Source of the DNA: Streptomyces sp. CB01580
Lineage (GTDB): Bacteria > Actinomycetota > Actinomycetes > Streptomycetales > Streptomycetaceae
NCBI RefSeq assembly: GCF_001905795.1
Contig: NZ_LIXJ01000009.1
Location: 124,001 to 188,000 of the forward strand
Reading direction: 5' to 3'
Length of the DNA stretch: 64,000 nucleotides
Numbering within the stretch: the stretch's first letter is position 1; each line of letters begins with the position of its first letter. Below the pieces are notes generated by a model. That model ran no database searches, was not told the origin of the DNA, and saw only the letters and a list, made by a program, of their open reading frames with translations. The position numbers and the translations under genes are program-made. Below are positions 25,546-33,332 of this stretch, in pieces.

Positions 25546-27194
25546 GCGTGCTCGACACCCCGGCGGGAGCCGCGGCCGTCCGGCCCGCCGCGACCGGGCG
25601 CACGGCGCTCGTCCCCGTCTTCGTCCAGCTCAAGCTGGCGCTGCTGCGCAACGGGCTGCGCCAGTCGGCGGGCCGGCGCGCCGCGTACATCACCTCCATC
25701 GTCTTCGCCGCGCTGTTCGCCGTGAGCCAGCTGCTCGGGCTGATCCTGCTGCGCGGGAACGCGCACGTCGACTCCGTCGTCGTGCTCACGGCCGGGGTGC
25801 TGGCGGTCGCCTGGGCGGTGATGCCGCTGTTCTTCGCCGCCGGTGACGAGACGCTCGACCCGAGCCGTCTGGTGATGCTGCCGCTGCGTCCCCGTCCGCT
25901 GATCACGGCGCTGCTGATGGCGTCGCTGATCGGGATCGGCCCGCTGTTCACGCTGTGCCTGGTGCTGGGCTCGGTCATCGCGGTGGCGCACGGGGCGGCC
26001 GGGGCGGCGTTCGCCGTGGTCGCCGCGCCGCTCGCGCTGCTGGTGTGCGTGGCCCTGGCCCGGGCCGTGGCCACGGCCAACTCCCGCCTGCTGACCTCGC
26101 GCAAGGGCCGCGACCTGGCGGTGCTCAGCGGACTGGTGATCGCGGTGGGCTTCCAGGTGGTCAACTTCGGGGCGCAGCGGCTGGGCGAGGCGGGCGGCCT
26201 GTCCGCGCTCGCCCCGGTGGCCGACGTGGTGCGCTGGCTGCCGCCTGCCTCGGCGATCGGCTCCGTGGACTCGGCGTCGCGGGGCCTCTACGGGCAGGCC
26301 GCCGCGCAGCTCCTGCTGTCCCTGGCGGCGTTCGTCCTCCTGCTGTGGCTGTGGCAGCGGAGCCTGGTGAAGCTGATGACGGCCCCCGACGGTTCTACCC
26401 TGGCCGCCGCCGCGCCGACCCGTGAGAAGGCCGGCCGAGGCGGCTTCGGGCTCGCCGCTCTGCTGCCCGCCGGACGCACCGGAACGGTGATGGAGCGCAG
26501 CCTGCGGTACATCGCCCGCGACCCGAAGACCAAGGCGTCCTGGGTCACCGCGCTGGCGGTCGGGCTGATCGTGCCGGTGGTCAACGCGTTGCAGGGCAAC
26601 GGTTCGGTCTACTTCGCCTGCCTGGCCGCCGGGATGCTCGGCGTCCAGATGTACAACCAGTTCGGCCAGGACACCTCCGCGTTCTGGATGGTGGCGCTGA
26701 CGATCTCCTCCCGCCGCGACGCGTACGTCGAACTGCGGGCGCGGGCGCTGGCGCTGCTGCTGATCACCCTGCCGTTCACGGCCGTGGTGACGGTGGTGAC
26801 GGCGGCGATGGTCGGCGACTGGACGGCGTTCCCCGGGGCGCTGGGGCTGTCGTTCGCCCTGCTGGGCGGGATGCTGGGGACGGGCGCGGTGTCCTCGGCG
26901 CTGTTCCCGTACTCGATTCCGCAGGACGGGGCGTTCAAGAACGTCGCCCCGGGACAGGCCGGGCTCGCCTGGATCTCGATCTTCGGCGGCATGATCTCGG
27001 CCATGGTCCTGGGCGCGCCGGTGATCACGGCGACGGTCTGGCTGAGCGTCACCGACCAGCACGAGTGGCTGTGGGCGCTGCTGCCCGCGGGCGCGGTGTA
27101 CGGGGCACTGATCCTCTGGGCGGGGCTGCGGATCGCCGCACCGCGCACGGCGGACCGGCTGCCGGAGATCCTGGCGGCGGTCAGCAAGGGCTAG
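25542..27194 (+). CDS. ABC-2-type transporter permease
   Basis: A 550-residue polytopic membrane protein with about 12 hydrophobic segments, beginning with a short cytoplasmic region (residues 1-45) and then FAALFAVSQLLGLILL. A central soluble loop with SLRYIARDPKTKASW separates two six-helix halves, which suggests a duplicated permease. It is translationally coupled to the ATPase and shows only this partner. The 32-bp palindrome after its end is the terminator. Confidence 0.9.
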   Translation: MSVLDTPAGAAAVRPAATGRTALVPVFVQLKLALLRNGLRQSAGRRAAYITSIVFAALFAVSQLLGLILLRGNAHVDSVVVLTAGVLAVAWAVMPLFFAAGDETLDPSRLVMLPLRPRPLITALLMASLIGIGPLFTLCLVLGSVIAVAHGAAGAAFAVVAAPLALLVCVALARAVATANSRLLTSRKGRDLAVLSGLVIAVGFQVVNFGAQRLGEAGGLSALAPVADVVRWLPPASAIGSVDSASRGLYGQAAAQLLLSLAAFVLLLWLWQRSLVKLMTAPDGSTLAAAAPTREKAGRGGFGLAALLPAGRTGTVMERSLRYIARDPKTKASWVTALAVGLIVPVVNALQGNGSVYFACLAAGMLGVQMYNQFGQDTSAFWMVALTISSRRDAYVELRARALALLLITLPFTAVVTVVTAAMVGDWTAFPGALGLSFALLGGMLGTGAVSSALFPYSIPQDGAFKNVAPGQAGLAWISIFGGMISAMVLGAPVITATVWLSVTDQHEWLWALLPAGAVYGALILWAGLRIAAPRTADRLPEILAAVSKG

Positions 27195-27266
27195 GTGTTC
27201 TGTCCCGGGAGGTTGTGGGCGGGCCGCCCGGTTCCGTCACGGCCCGCTGCCCAGGACCGACCCGTC

Positions 27267-27298
27267 ACGGTCCGGCCCCGGATCCGGGGCCGGACCGT
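27267..27298. terminator. Perfect 32-bp palindrome between convergent genes
   Basis: The sequence from ACGGTCCGGCCCC through the central GGATCC reads identically on both strands for 32 bp. It lies 72 bp after the permease stop and 29 bp before the hydrolase end, which fits a bidirectional terminator forming an almost loopless stem. Confidence 0.75.
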
Positions 27299-27327
27299 CA
27301 ACGGTCCTCGGATCCGTCATGGCCCGC

Positions 27328-28248
27328 TCAGTCCGTCATGGCCCGCTCACCGGGAGGCGAGTTCGTGGACTCGCCGTCGCCCCGGGGGCCCTCGGCGAAC
27401 CGCTCCAGGAACGGCTCGACCGCCGTGCGCCAGCCCTCCGGCTGGTCGTAGTGGACGAGGTGACCGGCGTCGGCCACCTCCGCGTACTGCCCGCGCGGAA
27501 GCACGCGGACCATCTCCTGGGCCTCCGCCCGGCCGAGCACCCCGTCGATGCCCCGGAGCACCAGGGCCGGGCAGAGGACCTGGGCCAGCTCCTCCCAGTG
27601 CGCGTCGAAGACCCAGGTCGCACGGGACCGGAGCATCTGGCGGCGGGAGAAGACGGGCCGCCAGCCGTCCGCCCGCTCGGCCATCACCTCGGCGAAGAAG
27701 TCGCCGCGCGCCGGGTTGGGCCGCTCCACCCGGGGGTCGTCCTCCCCGAACCACTTCCGTACGTCGGAGAGCGTCGCGAACGGCACCGGCCAGGACGCGA
27801 ACCACTCCTCCCACTCCCGCTGCGAGGCCGCGCCGAGCGCGGAGGCCCGCATGTCGCAGACGACCAGGGCCCGGACCAGGTCCGGGCGCTTCGCGGCGAC
27901 CTGCCAGGCGGTGAGCGCCCCCATGGCATGCCCGACGAGGGTAACGGGGGCGAGTCCGAGCTGTTCGATCGCCGCCTCGGCGTCCGCCACGTACGCGTCC
28001 CGGGTGTACGGGCCCTCGGTCGGTTTCTCGCTGCGGCCGTGCCCCCGCTGATCGAGACCCACCGCGCGGTACCGCGCGGCGAGCCAGCGGCTGGTCGACG
28101 CCCAGTGCGCGGCCCGGCCCATCAGGCCGTGGAGCAGGAGGACGCCGGGGGGCCGCTCGCCCTCCGCGCCTCCTTTGGGCGGTTCGGCGAACTCCCAGGC
28201 CGCGAGACGTACGCCATCGGCCCCGGTCACATCGATGCGCCGCGCCAT
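27328..28248 (-). CDS. Alpha/beta hydrolase
   Basis: A 306-residue alpha/beta-fold hydrolase. The oxyanion segment LLLHGLMG, the DQRGHGRS block and AGHLVHYDQPEG with the late catalytic His are present. The nucleophile elbow reads GHAMGA, with Ala where Ser is normal (expected GHSMGA). Loss of the nucleophile would make it inactive in ester hydrolysis, or it may act as a non-hydrolytic relative. ATG 28248 is used; a GTG four codons earlier is an alternative. It stands alone between convergent and tandem genes. Confidence 0.88.
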   Translation of the reverse strand: MARRIDVTGADGVRLAAWEFAEPPKGGAEGERPPGVLLLHGLMGRAAHWASTSRWLAARYRAVGLDQRGHGRSEKPTEGPYTRDAYVADAEAAIEQLGLAPVTLVGHAMGALTAWQVAAKRPDLVRALVVCDMRASALGAASQREWEEWFASWPVPFATLSDVRKWFGEDDPRVERPNPARGDFFAEVMAERADGWRPVFSRRQMLRSRATWVFDAHWEELAQVLCPALVLRGIDGVLGRAEAQEMVRVLPRGQYAEVADAGHLVHYDQPEGWRTAVEPFLERFAEGPRGDGESTNSPPGERAMTD

Positions 28249-28920
28249 AGGTTCTGGCACCCCCTTCTCGTCCTCGATCACCGCTCGGTCCCGCTCGATC
28301 ACCGTGTGGTCACGCGCACGCAGACTATCGAACCTTTATTCGAAAACGGGTTTCCGCCGACCAACACCCCTCGTTCGAGTGACTGGTCCCGAGGATTGGC
28401 GCCGATGTCGGAGGGGAGACCTTCCCCGGGAGGCGGGCCACTCGGGGATGAGGGCCCGTAGGGACCGACCCTGGGAGCTCGGGGCTCCGGGTCGAAGCAG
28501 GGGAGGGCCGGCCCCGGCGTCCGCAGGCGCCGGGGCCCTCTGCTGTTCGGGCCGGGCGAACCCGCCGAGCCGGACGGCCCAGGAGGCCGGACGGGCTGCC
28601 AGGAGGCCGGACGGGCTGGATGCGCCGGAGCGGCCGAATGTGCCGAAGAGGCAGGACGTGCCGGGCGGGCCGCATGGAATAGACAGGACGGACAGGACAG
28701 ACGTGCTGGGTGGGGCGGACGTGCCAGTTCGACGGGCGCATGCGCCTGCTCCCTCCCCGGCCGCGCGGCCGAGTGCCGACACTCTCAGGCATGCCTGGAG
28801 CCACAGCCTGGCACGTGACCCGTCCAAGCGCTGCGGTCCGGACGGAAAAACAAAAAAGCGAACGCCAAAACAAAAAGACGAACGCCGGGCTCCGCTCCGG
28901 CGTCCTGTCGAGGTACGGCA
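28249..28920. other. About 670 bp without a convincing gene
   Basis: Several long frames exist only because of GC bias. There is a strong hairpin-like tract at 28500-28545 (CCGGCCCCGGCG and partner) and two near-copies of CAGGAGGCCGGACGGGCTG around 28585-28620. An unusual A-rich patch at 28846-28886 holds two near-copies of AAAACAAAAAGACGAACGCC. The left end contains the promoter of the alpha/beta hydrolase gene. Confidence 0.5.
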
Positions 28921-28957
28921 CCCGGTGCGGCCGAGGGGGTCCCCCGGCCGCACCGGG
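28921..28957 (-). terminator. Hairpin terminator after dmdR1
   Basis: CCCGGTGCGGCCG and its exact complement (13-bp arms) lie six bases beyond the stop codon of the iron repressor gene. The inner bases GGGG and CCCC extend the stem. Confidence 0.82.
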
Positions 28958-28963
28958 CACGGC

Positions 28964-29656
28964 TCAGCGCTTGCCCACGAACACGTGCGAGGCGATCTCG
29001 GCGTCCAGCTCCGCGGCCTCGCCGCTGCTGCCGACCAGCACCCCGCCGGGCGACTGGGTCACGCTGACCACGGAACCGGGCTGCACACCCGCCCTCCGCA
29101 GCGTGTACATCAGCTGGGCGTCCGTCTGGATCGGCTCACCGATCCGGCGCACGACCACGGTCTTGCCCTCGGCCCCCGGGTCGAGCTCGGACAGGCTCAC
29201 CATGCCCTCGTCGAGGAACGGGTCGGCCTCGGCCTTCTCGCCCAGCTCCTCCAGGCCCGGGATCGGGTTCCCGTACGGGGACTCCGTGGGGTGGCGCAGC
29301 AGCTCCAGGACACGCCGCTCCACCGCCTCGCTCATCACGTGCTCCCACCGGCACGCCTCGGCGTGGACCTGCTCCCACTCCAGCCCGATGACGTCGACGA
29401 GCAGGCATTCGGCGAGCCGGTGCTTGCGCATGACGCGGGTGGCGAGGCGGCGCCCCTCACCGGTCAGCTCCAGATGGCGGTCGCCCGCCACCTGCACCAG
29501 GCCGTCGCGCTCCATCCGCGCCACCGTCTGGCTGACGGTCGGACCACTCTGGTCCAGCCGTTCCGCGATCCGGGCGCGCATGGGCACCACGCCTTCCTCT
29601 TCGAGTTCGAGGATGGTGCGGAGATACATCTCCGTGGTGTCGATCAGTCCGGACAT
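28964..29656 (-). CDS. dmdR1: Iron-dependent DtxR/IdeR-family repressor (DmdR1-like)
   Basis: A 230-residue Fe(II)-activated repressor. Residues 1-65 form the winged helix (MYLRTILELEEEGVVPMRARIAERLDQSGPTVSQTVARMERDGL). Residues about 75-140 are the dimerisation/metal domain with the ligand cluster around LAECLLVDVIGLEWEQVHAEACRWEHVMS and E/H residues. The C-terminal 80 residues form the SH3-like domain. In S. coelicolor the orthologue DmdR1 represses siderophore genes. ATG 29656 follows a GGGG box. It is divergent from a SIS-domain gene with a dre-like palindrome between; published work links dmdR1 to GlcNAc/DasR control in S. coelicolor. Confidence 0.94.
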   Translation of the reverse strand: MSGLIDTTEMYLRTILELEEEGVVPMRARIAERLDQSGPTVSQTVARMERDGLVQVAGDRHLELTGEGRRLATRVMRKHRLAECLLVDVIGLEWEQVHAEACRWEHVMSEAVERRVLELLRHPTESPYGNPIPGLEELGEKAEADPFLDEGMVSLSELDPGAEGKTVVVRRIGEPIQTDAQLMYTLRRAGVQPGSVVSVTQSPGGVLVGSSGEAAELDAEIASHVFVGKR

Positions 29657-29789
29657 TCGTGCCCCTCGGTGCTGTGACAGGAAAACGTCGTGCGCTGGCC
29701 CTCCACCAATTCTGACGCATACCGCTGACAACCGTGCCGAGCCGGTCGAACAGCAAGCGGTGAAGCGGCCGAGACGGTATTGACAGGCC

Positions 29790-29805
29790 ACTGGTCCGGA
29801 CCGCA
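29790..29805. promoter_or_regulatory. DasR-type dre site between dmdR1 and the SIS gene
   Basis: ACTGGTCCGGACCGCA has the palindromic core GGTCCGGACC and matches the dre pattern ACTGGTCTAGACCACT in most positions. It overlaps a TTGACA box at 29780-29785 on the + strand. It lies 134 bp upstream of dmdR1 and 72 bp before the SIS-domain ATG. Confidence 0.62.
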
Positions 29806-29876
29806 ACGTGATCCGCGGCACGACACCCCATGGACATCCCGTGAACACTTCTCCCCCCGCGGAAAGGGTCTCCTCG

Positions 29877-30635
29877 ATGAGCGACAGCAAGCTGGCCGGT
29901 CAGTTCTTCGACGCCGCGATCGGCCTGCTGGAGCGCGTGCGCGACGAGGAGTCCGGGAACATCGCGGCGGCCGGTGCCGCGATCGCCGACACCGTCGCCG
30001 CGGGCGGCCGGCTCTTCGCCTTCGGCGCCGGGCACTCCTCGCTGCCCGCGCAGGACGTCGTCTACCGGGCGGGCGGGCTCGCCCTGATGAACCTGCTGGC
30101 GGTGCCCGGGACGGTCGGCGTCGACGTCGTACCGGCGACCCTCGGCTCGGCCCTGGAGCGGGTCGACGGTCTGGCGGGCGCGGTGCTCGACTCCAGCCCC
30201 GCCCGGGAGGGCGACCTCCTCGTGATCATCTCGCTCTCCGGCCGCAACGCGCTCCCGGTGGAGATGGCGATGAACGCGCGGGCCCTCGGGCTGAAGGTCA
30301 TCGGTGTCACCTCGGTCGCATACGCGGAGGGCACCCGGTCCCGGCACTCCTCGGGCGGCTTCCTGCGGGACCACTGCGACATCGTGCTCGACAGCAAGAT
30401 CGCCATCGGCGACGCGGAACTGACCACCGAGGGCATCGAGGCGCCGTTCGCGCCCGCGTCGACCGTGGTCACCAGCGCGATCATGCAGGCCATGATGGCC
30501 GCCGCCGCGGAGCGGCTCGTGGCGCGCGGCGTCGAGCCGCCGCTGCTGCGGTCCGGCAACGTGGACGGTGGTCACGAATGGAACGGACGCGTGATGACGG
30601 AGTACCAGGACCGCATCTTCTACCGCCACGGCTGA
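29877..30635 (+). CDS. SIS-domain sugar-phosphate-binding protein (UPF0309-like)
   Basis: A 252-residue SIS-domain protein. The fold is marked by LFAFGAGHSSLPAQDVVYRAGGLALMN (about 43-70) and LLVIISLSGRNALPVEMAMNARALGLKVIGVTS (about 115-147), the Ser-rich loops that hold amino-sugar phosphates. Relatives are isomerases, MurQ-like etherases or regulators of GlcNAc/sialic acid metabolism. The start ATG is preceded by GGAAAGGG. The dre-like site upstream fits a role in amino-sugar catabolism under DasR; the actual reaction is unknown. Confidence 0.88.
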   Translation: MSDSKLAGQFFDAAIGLLERVRDEESGNIAAAGAAIADTVAAGGRLFAFGAGHSSLPAQDVVYRAGGLALMNLLAVPGTVGVDVVPATLGSALERVDGLAGAVLDSSPAREGDLLVIISLSGRNALPVEMAMNARALGLKVIGVTSVAYAEGTRSRHSSGGFLRDHCDIVLDSKIAIGDAELTTEGIEAPFAPASTVVTSAIMQAMMAAAAERLVARGVEPPLLRSGNVDGGHEWNGRVMTEYQDRIFYRHG

Positions 30636-30853
30636 TAGCTCCGAGGCCGATCCCCTCATGGCCGGTCCCGCCGCGGCCGACACCGTCATGACCGGTCCTG
30701 CCACGGCCGACACCGTCACGGCCGGTCCCGACGAGGCCTGCCGGACATGGCGGGACCGGCCCGTTCCGGGCCCCGGCCACCGGCCTCCGGCGCCCAGAAC
30801 CCGGCTTCGGGCCCCGGCTTCCGGCTTCCGGTTCTCCCCGCCGAAATAAATGG
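30636..30853. repeat. Intergenic tract with a 30-bp imperfect tandem repeat
   Basis: Between about 30657 and 30735 a unit close to GGCCGACACCGTCATGACCG recurs at 30-bp spacing (two full copies and a partial). After it come Pro-rich low-complexity repeats, CCGGCTTCCGG-like. No gene is seen before the promoter at 30854. Confidence 0.55.
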
Positions 30854-30883
30854 GTTGAGCCCCGCTCCACGCCTTCCTAGGCT
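30854..30883 (+). promoter_or_regulatory. Sigma-HrdB-type promoter
   Basis: TTGAGC at 30854-30859 and TAGGCT at 30878-30883 are separated by 18 bp. Transcription would start near 30890, just before the AAAGGAGG ribosome site of the small ORF. Confidence 0.6.
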
Positions 30884-30889
30884 GCTGCC

Positions 30890-31090
30890 ACACGTGAAAG
30901 GAGGTGTTCCGAAAAGTGATTTCTTCTCGGACTCGTGAGGTGGCTGCGGGCTGACGCCCGTTGCCGCGTTCTTCGCAGTGCAGGCCGGTCATCGGCCAAT
31001 ACCAAGCAGTCACCGACCCGCAGGCTCGCCGGTAAGTCCGGCCGGCTCCTCCGTGAGGAGGGACCAGAGCCTGCGGGTTTCTGCGTTTCC
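30890..31090 (+). ncRNA. Predicted small structured transcript with terminator
   Basis: A stretch of about 200 bases with its own promoter at the left and, at the right, an 11-bp perfect stem (CCCGCAGGCTC at 31017-31027 and its complement at 31067-31077) followed by TTTCTGCGTTT. Inner hairpins are visible: GGCCG/CGGCC at 30983-30997 and CTCCTC/GAGGAG at 31046-31060. It carries a 12-codon ORF with a strong ribosome site. No gene follows on the same strand until 32032, so it is not an ordinary mRNA leader; a small regulatory RNA or a peptide-coding RNA is possible. Ends are estimated. Confidence 0.5.
30916..30954 (+). CDS. 12-residue leader-like peptide ORF
   Basis: GTG at 30916 opens ISSRTREVAAG and ends at TGA 30952-30954. 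AAAGGAGG at 30897-30904 is 11 bases upstream. A second overlapping frame, GTG at 30894 to TGA at 30938 (VKGGVPKSDFFSDS), also exists but has no ribosome site. Too short to judge by composition; a translated role in the small transcript is inference. Confidence 0.35.
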   Translation: MISSRTREVAAG

Positions 31091-31120
31091 GCCACGGAAC
31101 GCCCGTCGCGCGGCGGTCCG

Positions 31121-31795
31121 CTACGGGCACAGGCGCTCGACGCGCCAGCTCTCGCCCTCGCGCACGTACCTCAGCCGGTCGTGCAGCCGGTTCTCGTGGC
31201 CCTGCCAGAACTCGATCGTGGCGGGGACGACTCGGAAGCCGCCCCAGTGCGGGGGCGCGGGGACGTGTTCGCCCTCGGGGTAGCGGGCGGCCAGTTCCTC
31301 GTAGCGTGCGATCAGTTCGGTGCGGGTGCCGATCACGGTGGACTGGGCGCTCGCCCAGGCACCGAGCTGGGAGCCGTGCGGGCGGGTACGGAAGTAGGCC
31401 ACGGTCTCCTCGCGGCCGACGCGGGACGCGGTGCCGGTGACGATGACCTGGCGGGCCATGGGGTGCCAGGGGAAGAGCAGCGAGACGTACGGGTTGGCGG
31501 CCAGCTCGCGGCCCTTGCGGGACTCGTAGTTGGTGAAGAAGACGAAGCCGCGCTCGTCGTACTTCTTCAGCAGCACCGTGCGGGAGGACGGCCGGCCGTC
31601 GGGCGTTGCCGTGGAGACCACCATGGCGTTGGGCTCGTACAGCAGCCCGCCGACGGCGACCTGCCGGAACCAGTGGGCGAACTGCTGCATCGGGTCGGCG
31701 GCCAGCGAGTCCTCGGTGAAGGGCTCGGAGCGGTACTGCTCGCGCATCGCGGCCGGATCGGTGATGGAATCGGAAGGTGAGTCTGCGGTGGGCAC
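31121..31795 (-). CDS. pdxH: Pyridoxamine 5'-phosphate oxidase
   Basis: A 224-residue FMN-dependent oxidase converting PNP/PMP to pyridoxal phosphate. The FMN-binding NAMVVSTATPDGRPSSRTVLLKKYDERGFVFFTNYESRKG (about 57-96) and the PHWGGFRVVPATIEFWQG signature with the terminal RLHDRLRY...RLCP are complete. The start GTG 31795 lies behind a weak AGGAT site. It is divergent from citrate synthase and its 3' end converges with the small transcript. No operon partner. Confidence 0.96.
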   Translation of the reverse strand: MPTADSPSDSITDPAAMREQYRSEPFTEDSLAADPMQQFAHWFRQVAVGGLLYEPNAMVVSTATPDGRPSSRTVLLKKYDERGFVFFTNYESRKGRELAANPYVSLLFPWHPMARQVIVTGTASRVGREETVAYFRTRPHGSQLGAWASAQSTVIGTRTELIARYEELAARYPEGEHVPAPPHWGGFRVVPATIEFWQGHENRLHDRLRYVREGESWRVERLCP

Positions 31796-32031
31796 GGGGT
31801 CATCCTGCCGCAGCGGTCGCTGCCGCCCGGCAAGGAGGGGCGTCCAGCCCGGGAAGACCCGCGAGGAAGGCGTCCGGCCTTGCGAGGAGCCCTGCGAGGA
31901 GGGCAACTGTCCGTCATCGGTGTTTGGGAGAGCTGTGCCGGATGTCACGCTTCCCCGAGTCGTGGGAACCGGCCAATATCTTGGGGCGGGCCACTGTGGC
32001 CTCCGCACAGCCGTCGACCGAGGGAGCCGCC

Positions 32032-33141
32032 ATGTCCGACTTCGTACCGGGACTAGAGGGAGTCGTCGCCTTCGAGACGGAGATCGCCGAACCGGACAAG
32101 GCCGGCGGTTCGCTTCGTTACCGCGGGGTCGACATCGAGGACCTGGTCGGTCATGTCTCGTTCGGAAACGTCTGGGGGCTGCTGGTCGACGGCGCGTTCA
32201 GTCCGGGTCTGCCGCCGGCCGAGCCGTTCCCGATCCCGGTGCACTCCGGTGACATCCGGGTCGACGTGCAGGCCGCGCTGGCGATGCTCGCCCCGGTGTG
32301 GGGGCTGCGGCCGCTGCTCGACATCGACGAGCGCACGGCGCGCGACGACCTGGCGCGGGCGGCGGTGATGGCGTTGTCGTACGTCGCACAGTCGGCGCGC
32401 GGGCAGGGTCGGCCGATGGTGCCGCAGAGCGAGATCGACAAGGCCGGTTCCGTGGTCGAACGGTTCATGATCCGCTGGCGTGGCGAGCCGGACCCCAAAC
32501 ACGTGAAGGCCGTGGACGCGTACTGGACATCGGCCGCCGAGCACGGCATGAACGCCTCCACGTTCACCGCGCGGGTCATCGCGTCGACCGGTGCCGATGT
32601 GGCCGCCGCGCTGTCGGGCGCGGTCGGCGCGATGTCGGGGCCGCTGCACGGCGGCGCCCCGTCCCGGGTCCTCGGCATGATCGAGGAGATCGAACGGACC
32701 GGGGACGCCACCGCGTACGTCAAGCGGGCCCTGGACCGGGGCGAGCGACTGATGGGCTTCGGTCACCGGGTCTACCGGGCGGAGGACCCCCGGGCCCGTG
32801 TCCTGCGGCGCACCGCCGAGGAACTGGGCGCGCCGCGCTTCGAGGTGGCGCGGGCGCTGGAGAAGGCCGCGTTGGAGGAGCTGCACGCGCGGCGCCCGGA
32901 CCGGGTGCTGGCGACGAACGTGGAGTTCTGGGCGGCGATCGTGCTGGACTTCGCGGAGGTCCCGGCGCACATGTTCACGTCGATGTTCACGTGCGCGCGC
33001 ACGGCGGGCTGGTCGGCGCACATCCTGGAACAGAAGCGGACGGGCCGGCTGGTGCGGCCCACGGCCCGGTACATCGGGCCCGGCCCGCGCGACCCCCGGT
33101 CGATCGAGGGGTACGAACAGCTCGGGGATCTGGCCAACTGA
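32032..33141 (+). CDS. Citrate synthase 2-type protein
   Basis: A 369-residue citrate-synthase-family enzyme condensing oxaloacetate (or propionyl/other acyl acceptor) with acetyl-CoA. Conserved segments are SLRYRGVDIEDLV, the catalytic SGPLHGGAPSRVLGM (His), LMGFGHRVYRAEDPRARVL (second His and Arg) and VEFWAAIVLDFAEVP (catalytic Asp). ATG 32032 is preceded by GAGGGAG. The length and the lack of an N-terminal extension fit the short actinobacterial isoform found next to pdxH in S. coelicolor. 2-methylcitrate synthase activity cannot be excluded. Confidence 0.93.
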   Translation: MSDFVPGLEGVVAFETEIAEPDKAGGSLRYRGVDIEDLVGHVSFGNVWGLLVDGAFSPGLPPAEPFPIPVHSGDIRVDVQAALAMLAPVWGLRPLLDIDERTARDDLARAAVMALSYVAQSARGQGRPMVPQSEIDKAGSVVERFMIRWRGEPDPKHVKAVDAYWTSAAEHGMNASTFTARVIASTGADVAAALSGAVGAMSGPLHGGAPSRVLGMIEEIERTGDATAYVKRALDRGERLMGFGHRVYRAEDPRARVLRRTAEELGAPRFEVARALEKAALEELHARRPDRVLATNVEFWAAIVLDFAEVPAHMFTSMFTCARTAGWSAHILEQKRTGRLVRPTARYIGPGPRDPRSIEGYEQLGDLAN

Positions 33142-33332
33142 GCGTCGGCACCCGCCCCCGCGGCACGCTCCGGGACCCGGGCCCGGGCGGGACGCGGGCC
33201 CGGGCGGGGCCCGACCCCCCCCGGCCCCGGTCCTGCCCAAGGCCGGGCCCGCCCGGAGGGTCGGGCCCGCCGGGGCCGGGGCTGCCGGGGGCCGGGGGTG
33301 TCCGGGCGGGGCCGGGGTTGTCGGGCGCTCCG

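Noticed and set aside
28336..28953. 205-codon minus-strand frame in the hydrolase-dmdR1 gap
   Set aside because: Composition follows GC bias and interrupts a strong terminator; no domain similarity.
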